Shown here: positions 34,517 through 42,134 of the stretch, one piece after another
Layout: each line of letters starts with the position of its first letter
How positions within the stretch are numbered: the stretch's first letter is position 1
NCBI RefSeq assembly: GCF_007991755.1
Contig: NZ_BJYY01000010.1
Span: 62,001-126,000 of the forward strand
DNA length: 64,000 nucleotides
Direction: 5' to 3'
From: Cellulomonas aerilata
GTDB lineage: Bacteria > Actinomycetota > Actinomycetes > Actinomycetales > Cellulomonadaceae
Translations under genes and position numbers: made by a program
Notes under the pieces: generated by a model
Told to the model about the DNA's origin: nothing
The model's database searches: none
What the model saw: only the letters and a program-made list of their open reading frames with translations

Positions 34517-34729
34517 TCAGCCGCCGGCGTCCCACCCGTCCATGCTGTGCGGCCGAGGCGTGGTCCGGTCGCCGGTGTCCGGCATGGCGCTCTCCGCGAG
34601 GGAGAGGGCGCGTGAGCGCTCCCTGCCGCACCGGACGCAGCGTTGGAGGAGCGACTTCTGGTCGCCCTCCTCGCGCACGACCGTGGTCTGCCAGTGGTGC
34701 GAGCCCGTCCGACACCGCAGCGAACGCAT
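34517..34729 (-). CDS. Small zinc-ribbon-like protein, 70 aa
   Basis: MRSLRCRTGSHHWQ, a pair of intervening strands, and CVRCGRER form a C-x4-HH...CxxC pattern like actinobacterial one-zinc-ribbon proteins. ATG 34729 follows GGGAGG at good spacing. The C-terminus is polar. It is convergent with the VOC gene at 34476. Function unknown; a nucleic-acid or protein adaptor is possible. Confidence 0.7.
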   Translation of the reverse strand: MRSLRCRTGSHHWQTTVVREEGDQKSLLQRCVRCGRERSRALSLAESAMPDTGDRTTPRPHSMDGWDAGG

Positions 34730-34887
34730 GGCGGCCTCCCTGTCGTCCTGCTCTCACGAGCGTGCTCCGCCGGTACCGCGCGGTCAACGGGGCGCAGGGG
34801 CGCGGCCGGGGCGAGGTGGGCACGCGTCCGCCGGACGCCTCGACGGCCGAGGGTGCGCCGGGCGTCGACGACGGGCACGATCCGGCC

Positions 34888-35568
34888 GTGACCCTTCCAC
34901 GACCGGCCCGTGCTGCCGCGACCGTCGTCGCCGTCTCGGCGCTGGTGGCGTGCACGAGCGCCGCACCCGAGCCGGACGCCGAGCCGACCCCGTCGTCCTC
35001 CGCGACGCCGGCGGTCACTCCCGCGCACGACGTCGCCGACGACGTCGCCGCGGCCGACCCCGCGGCCGTGCTCCTCGCGGCTGCCGCGGAACCGCTGGAC
35101 TCGTCCGTCCTGCCGCCGGGCTTCCACGACGAGGACTCGGTCGAGGTCGACGACGGCACCGACGCGGTCAGCACCATGTACGGCGGGCCGGACGGGCCGA
35201 CGGGCCCCACAATCTGGCTCCACACCGACATCGGCCGCGACTACACCACCGATCGCCAGGCCGGCGTGACCTGGACGGTGGAAACCGGGTTCGCCGACGG
35301 GTACGCCGTCCGCTCGGCGGAGGGAGGCGACGACTTCGCGTTCGTCGACATCGACGCCGAGGGTGCCGTCGATGCCTCCGTCCAGCTCGTCGCGCGCGAC
35401 GTGCCGATCGAGGACCTGCGGGGGACGGCTCTGCGGATGCTCTCGGCCGCGGACGGGAGCGCACCTGACACGGAGCGTTCACCCGTCGCCCGACGCAGCG
35501 CCGGCACGAAGGACGCTCCCCCGAGCCGAGCCGAGCCGTGCCGGCCCCGGCGCCTCCCCCTACGCTGA
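34888..35568 (+). CDS. Putative lipoprotein, 226 aa
   Basis: GTG 34888 gives a signal with TLPRPARAAATVVAVSALVAC; the lipobox LVAC places the modified cysteine near residue 24. A Pro/Ser/Thr linker (about 25-50) follows, then a domain with acidic strands (HDEDSVEVDDGTDA, YTTDRQAGVTWTVETGF, FAFVDIDAEG). The last 30 residues are basic and low complexity. Family not recognised. The frame is open upstream, but the signal fixes the start. Confidence 0.7.
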   Translation: MTLPRPARAAATVVAVSALVACTSAAPEPDAEPTPSSSATPAVTPAHDVADDVAAADPAAVLLAAAAEPLDSSVLPPGFHDEDSVEVDDGTDAVSTMYGGPDGPTGPTIWLHTDIGRDYTTDRQAGVTWTVETGFADGYAVRSAEGGDDFAFVDIDAEGAVDASVQLVARDVPIEDLRGTALRMLSAADGSAPDTERSPVARRSAGTKDAPPSRAEPCRPRRLPLR

Positions 35569-35650
35569 GCACGACGTGATCGGCCGTGCGCGGGACAGCC
35601 CTCGGACGCCGGCCGGCCCGGGGCGCGGCCCCTGAGCGATGGAGGACGAC

Positions 35651-36376
35651 ATGGCCGCACGGCGCTCGCTGCGGGGACGGCGGATCGCCGCTCTGGCGGC
35701 GGACGGCTTCGAGAAGGTCGAGCTCGTCGTCCCGCTGCGGGCGCTGAGGCGCGCCGGTGCGGAGGTCCACGTCGTCTCCCTGCGGCACGGACGCATCCGG
35801 GGGATGAACCTGCACCTGCCCGCCACCCGGGTCGGTGTGGACAGGACGATCAGCGAGACCGGTCCGGCCGAGTACGACGGGCTGCTCGTCCCCGGCGGGT
35901 TCATCAGCCCGGACCTGCTGCGTCAGTCGGCCGAGGCACGGGACTTCGTCCGCGCCTTCGCCGCGAGCGGGCGACCCGTCGTCACGCTGTGCCACGGACC
36001 ATGGGTGCTCGCGTCCGCGGGCGTCCTCGACGGACGCACGCTCACGTCCTGGCCGGGCATCCGGGACGACGTGGTGAACGCCGGCGCCACCTGGCTGGAC
36101 CAGCCGGTCGTCCGGGACGGCAACCTCACCACCAGCCGGGGACCGCAGGACCTGGCCGCGTTCGTCCCGGCGATGCTCGACGCCTTCGCCCGGACCTCGC
36201 CGCAGGCGGAGCCGGCGCCTGGGATCGAGGCATCCGATCCGCAGCGCGACGTGCCTCCTCGCCTGGCGGTCTCCGCGCTGCGGTGGTCCCCGAAGCCGTC
36301 CGCGCTCGCCGTGGTCGGGCTCGGTCTGGCGGCGGCCGCCCGACGCGGTCGGCGCGGTCCGGCACCACAGGGCTGA
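35651..36376 (+). CDS. DJ-1/PfpI (type 1 glutamine amidotransferase-like) protein
   Basis: A 241-residue DJ-1/PfpI-fold protein. RIAALAADGFEKVELVVPLR contains the conserved Glu near the start, YDGLLVPGGF is the glycine-rich strand, and TLCHGPWVLA is the nucleophile elbow with the reactive cysteine. Members act in stress protection, as proteases or as glyoxalase III-like enzymes. About 65 residues after the domain form an extra Pro/Arg-rich tail ending in a hydrophobic SALAVVGLGLAAAARRG stretch. ATG 35651 follows GGAGGA; ATG 35639 is the alternative. Confidence 0.88.
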   Translation: MAARRSLRGRRIAALAADGFEKVELVVPLRALRRAGAEVHVVSLRHGRIRGMNLHLPATRVGVDRTISETGPAEYDGLLVPGGFISPDLLRQSAEARDFVRAFAASGRPVVTLCHGPWVLASAGVLDGRTLTSWPGIRDDVVNAGATWLDQPVVRDGNLTTSRGPQDLAAFVPAMLDAFARTSPQAEPAPGIEASDPQRDVPPRLAVSALRWSPKPSALAVVGLGLAAAARRGRRGPAPQG

Positions 36377-36427
36377 GCCTCCGCCGGCCGCGTCAGGGCT
36401 GCAGCGGCCCCCGGTCGCGCGGACGGC

Positions 36428-37081
36428 TCACGGCGCGAGGTCACCGTCGTCCGCGTCGTCCGCCCACCCGGCGGTGAACCGGTCGTCCGCCGCCCGGGTC
36501 TCCTCGACCAGCCGGGCGAGCAGCTCGGGGGCGGTCCCCGAGCGCAGCAGCGCGAGCTGGTCCAGCGCGCCGAGCGGTGCGATGCCGGCGACCTGCCAGA
36601 GGCGCTTCGCCGGGTCGCCGGAGAGCTCGACGTCCGGTGCCCAGGGCAGCTGGACGAACTCGCTCGCCCTCGTCAGGGTCGCGCGCACGAGGGCCTCGGC
36701 CGTGGCGAGCTCCGCGACTGTCGGTGCGTCGAGCGCCAAGTTCGGGAGCTCGCGCACCTCCGCCCGCGGGAAGGGGTCGTCCTCCAGCCAGCGCACCACC
36801 TCGAACCGCGCGGCACCGGTCGCGATGAGCCCGATCGACCCGTCGGCGATCTCCACCGAGGCGATGCGCGCGACCGTCCCCACCCCGAACCGGACGTCCC
36901 CTCCGCCGACCTCGGAGCCGCGCTCGATCAGCACCACGCCGAACTCGCGCTCCACCTCGCCGAGCACCGAGGAGAGCATCGCGACGTAGCGTGGCTCGAA
37001 GACGCGCAGCGGCAGGGGCATGCCCGGGAAGAGCACGGATCCCAGCGGGAACATCGGCAGCTCGCGCGTCGCGGCGGACAT
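36428..37081 (-). CDS. Lon N-terminal substrate-binding domain protein
   Basis: A 217-residue stand-alone LON-N (PUA-like) protein: ELPMFPLGSVLFPGMPLPLR and FEPRYVAMLSSVLGE open the domain, followed by IERGSEVGG and VGTVARIASVE. No AAA+ or protease domain is attached, so it may deliver or bind substrates for another protease. The start is ATG 37081. It is divergent from nothing nearby and downstream of the small HTH gene on the same strand. Confidence 0.9.
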   Translation of the reverse strand: MSAATRELPMFPLGSVLFPGMPLPLRVFEPRYVAMLSSVLGEVEREFGVVLIERGSEVGGGDVRFGVGTVARIASVEIADGSIGLIATGAARFEVVRWLEDDPFPRAEVRELPNLALDAPTVAELATAEALVRATLTRASEFVQLPWAPDVELSGDPAKRLWQVAGIAPLGALDQLALLRSGTAPELLARLVEETRAADDRFTAGWADDADDGDLAP

Positions 37082-37178
37082 GACGGCGATCCTCCCGCGC
37101 CGGGTCGGGCGAGGCGAGCGCGACCCGGCGCGGGCGCGACCTCGGGCGGCTCGACATCGCCGCCGCGTTCACCTCGGC

Positions 37179-37382
37179 CTACTGCCTCCACGCGCCCTTG
37201 AGCCACGTCTCGAGGTCAGCGCTGTTGATGCGCCAGTGACCGCGCAGCTCATTTCCCGGCAGCGCACCGCCTCGGATCGCTTCAATCACGTCCGAGATGT
37301 CCACGCGAAGCGCCGCTGCTGCTTCCTCCACGGTGAGACAGGCGAACGGCTCAGCACGGCTCGGACCCTGTGGAGCAGGCAC
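37179..37382 (-). CDS. Small excisionase/MerR-like DNA-binding protein, 67 aa
   Basis: CLTVEEAAAALRVDISDVIE and LRGHWRINSADLETWLKG are the winged HTH_17/excisionase pattern. No integrase is near, so a cellular regulator of the BldC/excisionase type is more likely than a phage recombination factor. Its start (GTG or ATG at 37382) faces a perfect TGTCAAC palindrome 64 bp upstream, a candidate target, and a divergent small ORF/serine hydrolase pair. Confidence 0.8.
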   Translation of the reverse strand: MPAPQGPSRAEPFACLTVEEAAAALRVDISDVIEAIRGGALPGNELRGHWRINSADLETWLKGAWRQ

Positions 37383-37445
37383 GCGGTGCGGAAGTCAGTC
37401 CGCCCGCAGCACGGTCGCGCCGGCCCGCTGGTACCCCGGTGCAGA

Positions 37446-37463
37446 TGTCAACGTGAGTTGACA
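37446..37463. promoter_or_regulatory. Perfect palindrome TGTCAAC-GTGA-GTTGACA
   Basis: 7+7 bp arms with a 4-bp centre in the divergent gap between the HTH gene and the small ORF at 37494. Each arm contains TTGACA, a consensus -35, on opposite strands, so one dyad could serve as operator and both -35 elements. No clear -10 is seen at 17-18 bp on either side. Confidence 0.6.
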
Positions 37464-37493
37464 CTCGCAGACGCGTCGGCGAAGGTCGGGCGC

Positions 37494-37619
37494 ATGGACG
37501 TCGACCTTCTCGCGGCCGTCACAGCCGTCACGGCCCTCGCCGCCGCCGCTGCCGCCCCGGCAGACCCGACGACGGAGACGGACCACGGCCGTCGTCGCGC
37601 CGCCCGGACCCAGCCGTGA
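37494..37619 (+). CDS. Small hydrophobic peptide, 41 aa
   Basis: ATG 37494 follows GAAGG and encodes a Val/Ala-rich helix (MDVDLLAAVTAVTALAAAAA) then a basic tail. Its TGA overlaps the GTG of the serine hydrolase (GTGA), so it could be a coupling leader or a small membrane peptide. Coding evidence is composition, ribosome binding site and the overlap only. Confidence 0.45.
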   Translation: MDVDLLAAVTAVTALAAAAAAPADPTTETDHGRRRAARTQP

Positions 37620-38602
37620 CCTCCGAGGCGGACGGCAGCGGCCGGTTCGACACCCGGGTCGGCGAGCTGCTCGACCGCCGCCATCCCGTCTGCGCGGCAG
37701 CACGGGTGTCGGCCGGTCGGGTCGCGGTCAGCGTCCGCGGCGCCGCCCCGGGTGACACCTTCGAGATCGGCTCGATCTCCAAGTCGATCACCGGGCTGCT
37801 CTACCACGACGCGCTCGCGCGGGGCGAGATCGGGCTCGACTCGACCCTCGGCGACCTCCTGCCGCTGGGCTCGGCGCCGGCCGCCCGGGTGCGGCTCGGC
37901 GACCTGGCCACGCACCGGTCGGGCCTGCCGCGTCTGCCGAAGGCAGCGCAGCCCGTGCGCCGGACGATGAGCCTGTGGCGGCACGGGACGAACCCCTACG
38001 GGGAGGACCTCGAGCAGCTGCTCGCCCAGGTGCAGGGTGTCCGGCTGGGTGCTGCGCGCCCGCGATACTCCAACCTGGGCTTCGAGCTGCTCGGCCACGC
38101 CGTCGCCCGCGCTGCCGCCATGACCTACGCCGAGCTGGTCCGGGCGCGCCTCGCCGACCCGCTGGGGCTCGACAGCGTCCACGTGCCTGCCACGCCCGCC
38201 GAGCTCGGTCCGGGGGCTCTCGTCGGCAGGAGCCGGCGGGGCTCGGCCAGGGAGCCCTGGACCGGCGAGGCGATCGGGCCCGCGGGCGGGATCCGGGCGT
38301 CCGTCCAGGACATGGCCCGCCTCACCGTCGCCCTGCTCGACGGCTCAGCGCCGGGCCTCACCGCGCTCGACGGCGTGGCGCCGTTCGGACGTGGCGCCGT
38401 GGTGGGCGCGGGGTGGGTCACGGTCGACGTCGCCCGCCGGCCGATCACGTGGCACAACGGCGGCACGGGTGGGTTCAGGTCCTGGATCGGGCTCGACCGG
38501 GTCGCCGGCACGGGCGTCGTCGTCCTGTCGGCCACCTCGCTCGCGGTGGACCGGGCCGGCTTCGCGCTGCTGACCGAGCCCACCCGGTCGCCCGTCGCCT
38601 GA
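37616..38602 (+). CDS. Beta-lactamase-family serine hydrolase
   Basis: A 328-residue class C beta-lactamase/DD-peptidase-fold hydrolase. The SxxK nucleophile motif is SISKS (about residue 53), the YxN motif is RYSNLGFE (about 147), and WHNGGTGGF (about 281) replaces KTG. It has no evident signal peptide, so it is likely cytosolic, with esterase or amidase activity rather than resistance. GTG 37616 overlaps the upstream small ORF by 4 bp. Confidence 0.89.
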   Translation: MTSEADGSGRFDTRVGELLDRRHPVCAAARVSAGRVAVSVRGAAPGDTFEIGSISKSITGLLYHDALARGEIGLDSTLGDLLPLGSAPAARVRLGDLATHRSGLPRLPKAAQPVRRTMSLWRHGTNPYGEDLEQLLAQVQGVRLGAARPRYSNLGFELLGHAVARAAAMTYAELVRARLADPLGLDSVHVPATPAELGPGALVGRSRRGSAREPWTGEAIGPAGGIRASVQDMARLTVALLDGSAPGLTALDGVAPFGRGAVVGAGWVTVDVARRPITWHNGGTGGFRSWIGLDRVAGTGVVVLSATSLAVDRAGFALLTEPTRSPVA

Positions 38603-38616
38603 GCGCCGTCCACGCT

Positions 38617-38632
38617 CCCCGGCAGGCCGGGG
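38617..38632. terminator. GC-rich hairpin between convergent genes
   Basis: CCCCGGC-AG-GCCGGGG lies 15 bp after the serine hydrolase stop and 23 bp after the helicase stop on the other strand. It may terminate both transcripts. A second short dyad (ACCGGTGACGCCGGT) follows. Confidence 0.5.
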
Positions 38633-38654
38633 CACGCCGCACCGGTGACGCCGG

Positions 38655-40292
38655 TCAGGCCTCCCCGACCGGCGTGAGCAGGCCGCCGTCCAGCGCGATC
38701 GCGGTGTCCAGGGTGACGTACCCGCGCTCCTCGAAGAGCACCGTGACCTTGTCGGCCTCCACGACCGACACCGTCCCGGGGCCCCACCGGGTGTGCTCGA
38801 CCTGCTCACCGGCGTGGAGCGGGGCGTCGTCGACGTCGACGCTCGTCCCGGCGTCGCACGAGTCGCACGCCCCGCAGCGCTCGGGGTGGACCTCCCCCAG
38901 CAGCTCGAGCAGCAGCCGGCGACGGCAGTCGCCGGTGTCGGCGTAGGTCCGGACGAGCTCGACCCGGGACCGGTCCATCGCCTGCGCGTGCTCGCGCTCG
39001 GCGGCGATGTCGGCGAGCACCCGGTTCACCGCACGCTGGCGACCCTCGCGCTCCTCCGGGTGCAGCACGCCGTCGTGCTCCTCGACCGCGCCCGCCCGGA
39101 CCAGCGCCCCGAGCGCGCGGGACAGCGACCGGGGCGCCACGCCGGTGCGCTCGGCGAGCTCCTCGCGGGTGCCGGGACGGTCGCGCACCGCGGACAGCAC
39201 CGCGCGCAGCGTCTCGGGTCGCGACCCGCCGCCGGACCGCAGGTAGTGGTTGAGCCCGAAGTCGTCCGGCCGGTAGAAGAGCACGGCAAGCGCCGGCTCC
39301 TCGTCGCGCCCGGCCCGCCCGACCTCCTGGTAGTAGGCGTCCAGCGAGGTCGGCGGCCCCGAGTGCAGGACGAAGCGGACGTCCGGCCGGTCGACCCCCA
39401 TGCCGAACGCGCTCGTCGCCACGACGAGGTCGGCGTCGCCCCGCAGGAACTGGTCCTGCGCCTCGGCCCGGGCCTTGCCGGCCAGCCCGGCGTGGTAGAC
39501 GAGCGCAGGCCGGCCCGCCTCGGCCAGCGCCGCGGCGAGCTCCTCGACGTGGCGGTGCGTGCGTGCGTAGACGATGCCGGCGCCGTCGGTCGCGACGGCC
39601 GCCTCCACCACGGCGGCGTCGCGCTCGGCGTCGGAGGCGGACGCGCGGGCACCCAGCCAGATGTTGGGCCGGTCGGCGTCGTGCACGAGCACGCGCGGTG
39701 AGCGCAGCCGCAGCCGGTCGACGACCTCCTCGCGCACCTGCGCGGACGCCGTGGCCGTCACGGCGAGGACGCGCGGTCCGCCGAGCCGCTCGACCGCGGA
39801 GCCCACGTGCAGGTAGTCCGGGCGGAAGTCGTGCCCCCACTCGCTGACGCAGTGCGCCTCGTCGACGACGACCAGGCCCACCCGGGCGCGGGCGAGCTCG
39901 TCGGCCACGGCCGGCCGGACCAGCTGCTCGGGCGCGAGCAGCAGGACGTCGAGCCGTCCCTCGACGGCGTCCGCCAGCGCCTCGCGCTGCCGCTTGGGCG
40001 TGACCGCCGAGCTCACCGCGGCCGCGCGCAGCCCGGACCCGCGCAGCGAGTCGAGCTGGTCGCGCTGGAGGGCGAGCAGCGGGGAGACGACGACGGTGAG
40101 CCGGTCGGACATGAGCGTCGCCACCGCGTAGACCGCCGTCTTCCCGGCGCCCGACCGCGCGACGAGCAGCGTGTCGGCCTCCGCCAGGCCCGCCAGCGCG
40201 TCGGTCTGCGCCTCCCGCAGCCTCGCCCCCTCACCCAGGACGGTGCGGACGGCGTCGTCGAGGCCCAGGGGGCGTGCGGTGGCGGTGCTCAC
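38655..40292 (-). CDS. RecQ-family-like ATP-dependent DNA helicase
   Basis: A 545-residue superfamily 2 helicase. Walker A reads ARSGAGKTAVYA rather than the TGGGKS of RecQ; DEAHCVSEWGHDFRPDYL and VTATASAQV are RecQ-type motifs II-III. The second RecA fold has GMGVDRPDVRFVLH and QEVGRAGRDEEPA (motifs V-VI). A zinc-binding CGACDSC follows a winged-helix region. No HRDC domain is present. The last 50 residues (VEHTRWGPGTVSVVE) resemble the tudor-like tail of UvrD/PcrA. DNA unwinding in repair is the likely role. Confidence 0.92.
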   Translation of the reverse strand: MSTATARPLGLDDAVRTVLGEGARLREAQTDALAGLAEADTLLVARSGAGKTAVYAVATLMSDRLTVVVSPLLALQRDQLDSLRGSGLRAAAVSSAVTPKRQREALADAVEGRLDVLLLAPEQLVRPAVADELARARVGLVVVDEAHCVSEWGHDFRPDYLHVGSAVERLGGPRVLAVTATASAQVREEVVDRLRLRSPRVLVHDADRPNIWLGARASASDAERDAAVVEAAVATDGAGIVYARTHRHVEELAAALAEAGRPALVYHAGLAGKARAEAQDQFLRGDADLVVATSAFGMGVDRPDVRFVLHSGPPTSLDAYYQEVGRAGRDEEPALAVLFYRPDDFGLNHYLRSGGGSRPETLRAVLSAVRDRPGTREELAERTGVAPRSLSRALGALVRAGAVEEHDGVLHPEEREGRQRAVNRVLADIAAEREHAQAMDRSRVELVRTYADTGDCRRRLLLELLGEVHPERCGACDSCDAGTSVDVDDAPLHAGEQVEHTRWGPGTVSVVEADKVTVLFEERGYVTLDTAIALDGGLLTPVGEA

Positions 40293-40503
40293 GGCGTCAC
40301 GCTCTCCCGCAGCCGTGGGGGCTGCAACCGCAGGAGCCGGCCGCCCGGCGGGTGCGGGAGGGCACCCCGGCGGGTCCGCCCCCGGGTGACGAGGTCGACG
40401 TGCGGTTGCGGAGCCGGACGCCCGGACCCACGGTGAGGGACGTCACGCCGGCGGGCCGGGTCCGCGCCCGCCGGCGTGCCGCCGACCCACCGAGGAGGAC
40501 CCC

Positions 40504-41343
40504 ATGGCCGCACCGTCACCGCCGGACCCCACCGCACCGGCGGTGGTCGCCGACGAGCCGCGCCGGATCGTGGTGACGGGTGCGGACTCCGGCATCGGTC
40601 GTGCGGTCGCCGTCGCCCTGGCCGCACCGGGCCGCGAGGTCGGGATCACCTGGCACGCCGACGAGGACGGCGCCCAGGCCACCGCGCGGGAGGTGCGCGC
40701 CCGCGGGGCGACCGCGCACGTGCGCCGCCTGGACCTGACCGACCCGCCGCAGGGCGCCGTCGTCGTGGACGACCTGGCCGCGACCATGGGCGGGCTGGAC
40801 ACGCTCGTCCTGTCGTCGGGGACCGGCTCCTCGACGCTGCTGCTGGACATGTCGTACGAGACCTGGCGCGAGGTCGTCTCCGTCGACCTGGACGGCGCGT
40901 TCTGCTGCCTCCAGGCCGGCGCCCGGCACATGGTCGCCGGTGGTGGCGGGAGCGTCGTGGCGATCACCAGCGTCCACGAGCACGCCCCGCGGGTCGGTGC
41001 GGCGCCCTACTGCGCCGCGAAGGGCGGCCTCGGCCTGCTCGTGAGGACGGCGGCGCTCGAGCTGGCGGAGCACGGCATCACGGTCAACGCGGTCGCGCCC
41101 GGCGAGATCGCCACGCCGATGACCGGGCAGACCGACGAGTCCGTGCTGGACGGCCGGCGCCGCCCCGGCATCCCGGTCGCACGCCCCGGCGACGCCCGCG
41201 AGATCGCCGCCGTCGTCGCGTTCCTGTGCTCGCCCGCCGCGCGGTACGTCACCGGGGCGTCGTGGCCGGTCGACGGCGGCATGCTGCAGATGGGTCCGAT
41301 GGCCGGCTCGCACCTGGCGTCCGACGACTGGCGCCGCCCGTGA
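40504..41343 (+). CDS. SDR-family oxidoreductase
   Basis: A 279-residue short-chain dehydrogenase/reductase: VTGADSGIGRAVAVAL is the TGxxxGxG cofactor motif, ITSVHE holds the catalytic serine and PYCAAKGG is the YxxxK pair. NAVAPGEI and YVTGASWPVDGGM are typical of glucose 1-dehydrogenase-like members. Ordinary SDRs have NAG near residue 105; here LSSGTG replaces it. ATG 40504 follows GAGGAGGA. The stop overlaps the next gene by 4 bp. Confidence 0.9.
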   Translation: MAAPSPPDPTAPAVVADEPRRIVVTGADSGIGRAVAVALAAPGREVGITWHADEDGAQATAREVRARGATAHVRRLDLTDPPQGAVVVDDLAATMGGLDTLVLSSGTGSSTLLLDMSYETWREVVSVDLDGAFCCLQAGARHMVAGGGGSVVAITSVHEHAPRVGAAPYCAAKGGLGLLVRTAALELAEHGITVNAVAPGEIATPMTGQTDESVLDGRRRPGIPVARPGDAREIAAVVAFLCSPAARYVTGASWPVDGGMLQMGPMAGSHLASDDWRRP

Positions 41344-42080
41344 GCGCGCGCGGCCGCGCCCTGCGCCTGGCGGCGCTGGCGGCGACGGCCCTCGGCGGCG
41401 TGGGGCTGGGCGTGGCGACCGGCACGGTCGCGGCGCTGCGCCACGACCGGCCCATGCACGCCGTCGGCCGGACCTACCACGCCCGGCTGGAGCGGACCGG
41501 GACCACGTCCGACCGCTCGGGGGTCGCGTGGATCGACCAGCCGCGCGCGCAGGGCGGTCTGGTGCGGTTCTCCCGCGGCGCCGGGCTGCCCGCGCGCCTG
41601 CCGGACGTGCAGGGGGTGGCGATCCGGCTGGACGAGCCCGGCGGGCACACCGACCTGCTGCTGAGCTCGTCCGGGCTGCGCGGGCTGTCCCGGTTCGTGC
41701 TCGTGCCGCGGCGGTCGCCCCTGCGCGGCGCCGCGGGCAGCCTGATGCCGTTCCGCGGGCCGCACGGGCCGCTGCTGCTCGCCGTGCAGCCGGCGCCGGA
41801 CGGGTCCGGTCGCGGGGACCGGCGCGGCACCGACCTGACGGACCCTGACCTGCGCGGCACCCGGTGGCACCTGCTGTGGTCGGGGACGTCCGGGCCGTGG
41901 CGGGAGGTCGGGGTGCTCACCGTCGGCGAGGACGCCGGTCCGGACGTCGACCGACGCACCCGCTTCGGCCCGGTGACCGCCACGCCGCCCGGGCTGCCGT
42001 CGTACCGCTGGGCCCGGCTGGTGCGCGACCCGGCGTACCGCGCCGCCCAGCTGCTGGGTCGCCCGGGGACCGGTCGCTGA
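41340..42080 (+). CDS. Membrane-anchored protein with catalase-like fold, 246 aa
   Basis: GTG 41340 overlaps the SDR stop. An N-terminal helix (LRLAALAATALGGVGLGVAT) anchors the protein. The remainder (ARLPDVQGVAIRLDEPGGHT, LLLSSSGLRGLSRFVLVPRR) resembles proteins that are often labelled 'phosphodiesterase' in actinobacteria but look like truncated catalase-superfamily domains. The catalytic heme ligands of catalases are not recognisable. Function unknown; coupling to the SDR suggests a linked role. Confidence 0.66.
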   Translation: MSARGRALRLAALAATALGGVGLGVATGTVAALRHDRPMHAVGRTYHARLERTGTTSDRSGVAWIDQPRAQGGLVRFSRGAGLPARLPDVQGVAIRLDEPGGHTDLLLSSSGLRGLSRFVLVPRRSPLRGAAGSLMPFRGPHGPLLLAVQPAPDGSGRGDRRGTDLTDPDLRGTRWHLLWSGTSGPWREVGVLTVGEDAGPDVDRRTRFGPVTATPPGLPSYRWARLVRDPAYRAAQLLGRPGTGR

Positions 42081-42085
42081 CCGGG

Positions 42086-42117
42086 GACGCCCGACCGAGG
42101 ACGTCAGGTCGGGCGTC
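42086..42117. terminator. 11-bp perfect hairpin between convergent genes
   Basis: GACGCCCGACC and GGTCGGGCGTC flank a 10-base loop, starting 5 bp after the upstream stop and 18 bp from the downstream gene's stop on the other strand. It is a good bidirectional terminator candidate. Confidence 0.8.
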
Positions 42118-42134
42118 GCCTGCGGCGGCCCGGC

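Noticed and set aside
37179-37382. Phage excisionase implying an integrated element
   Set aside because: No integrase, att duplication or phage gene is nearby; such HTH proteins are common as cellular regulators.
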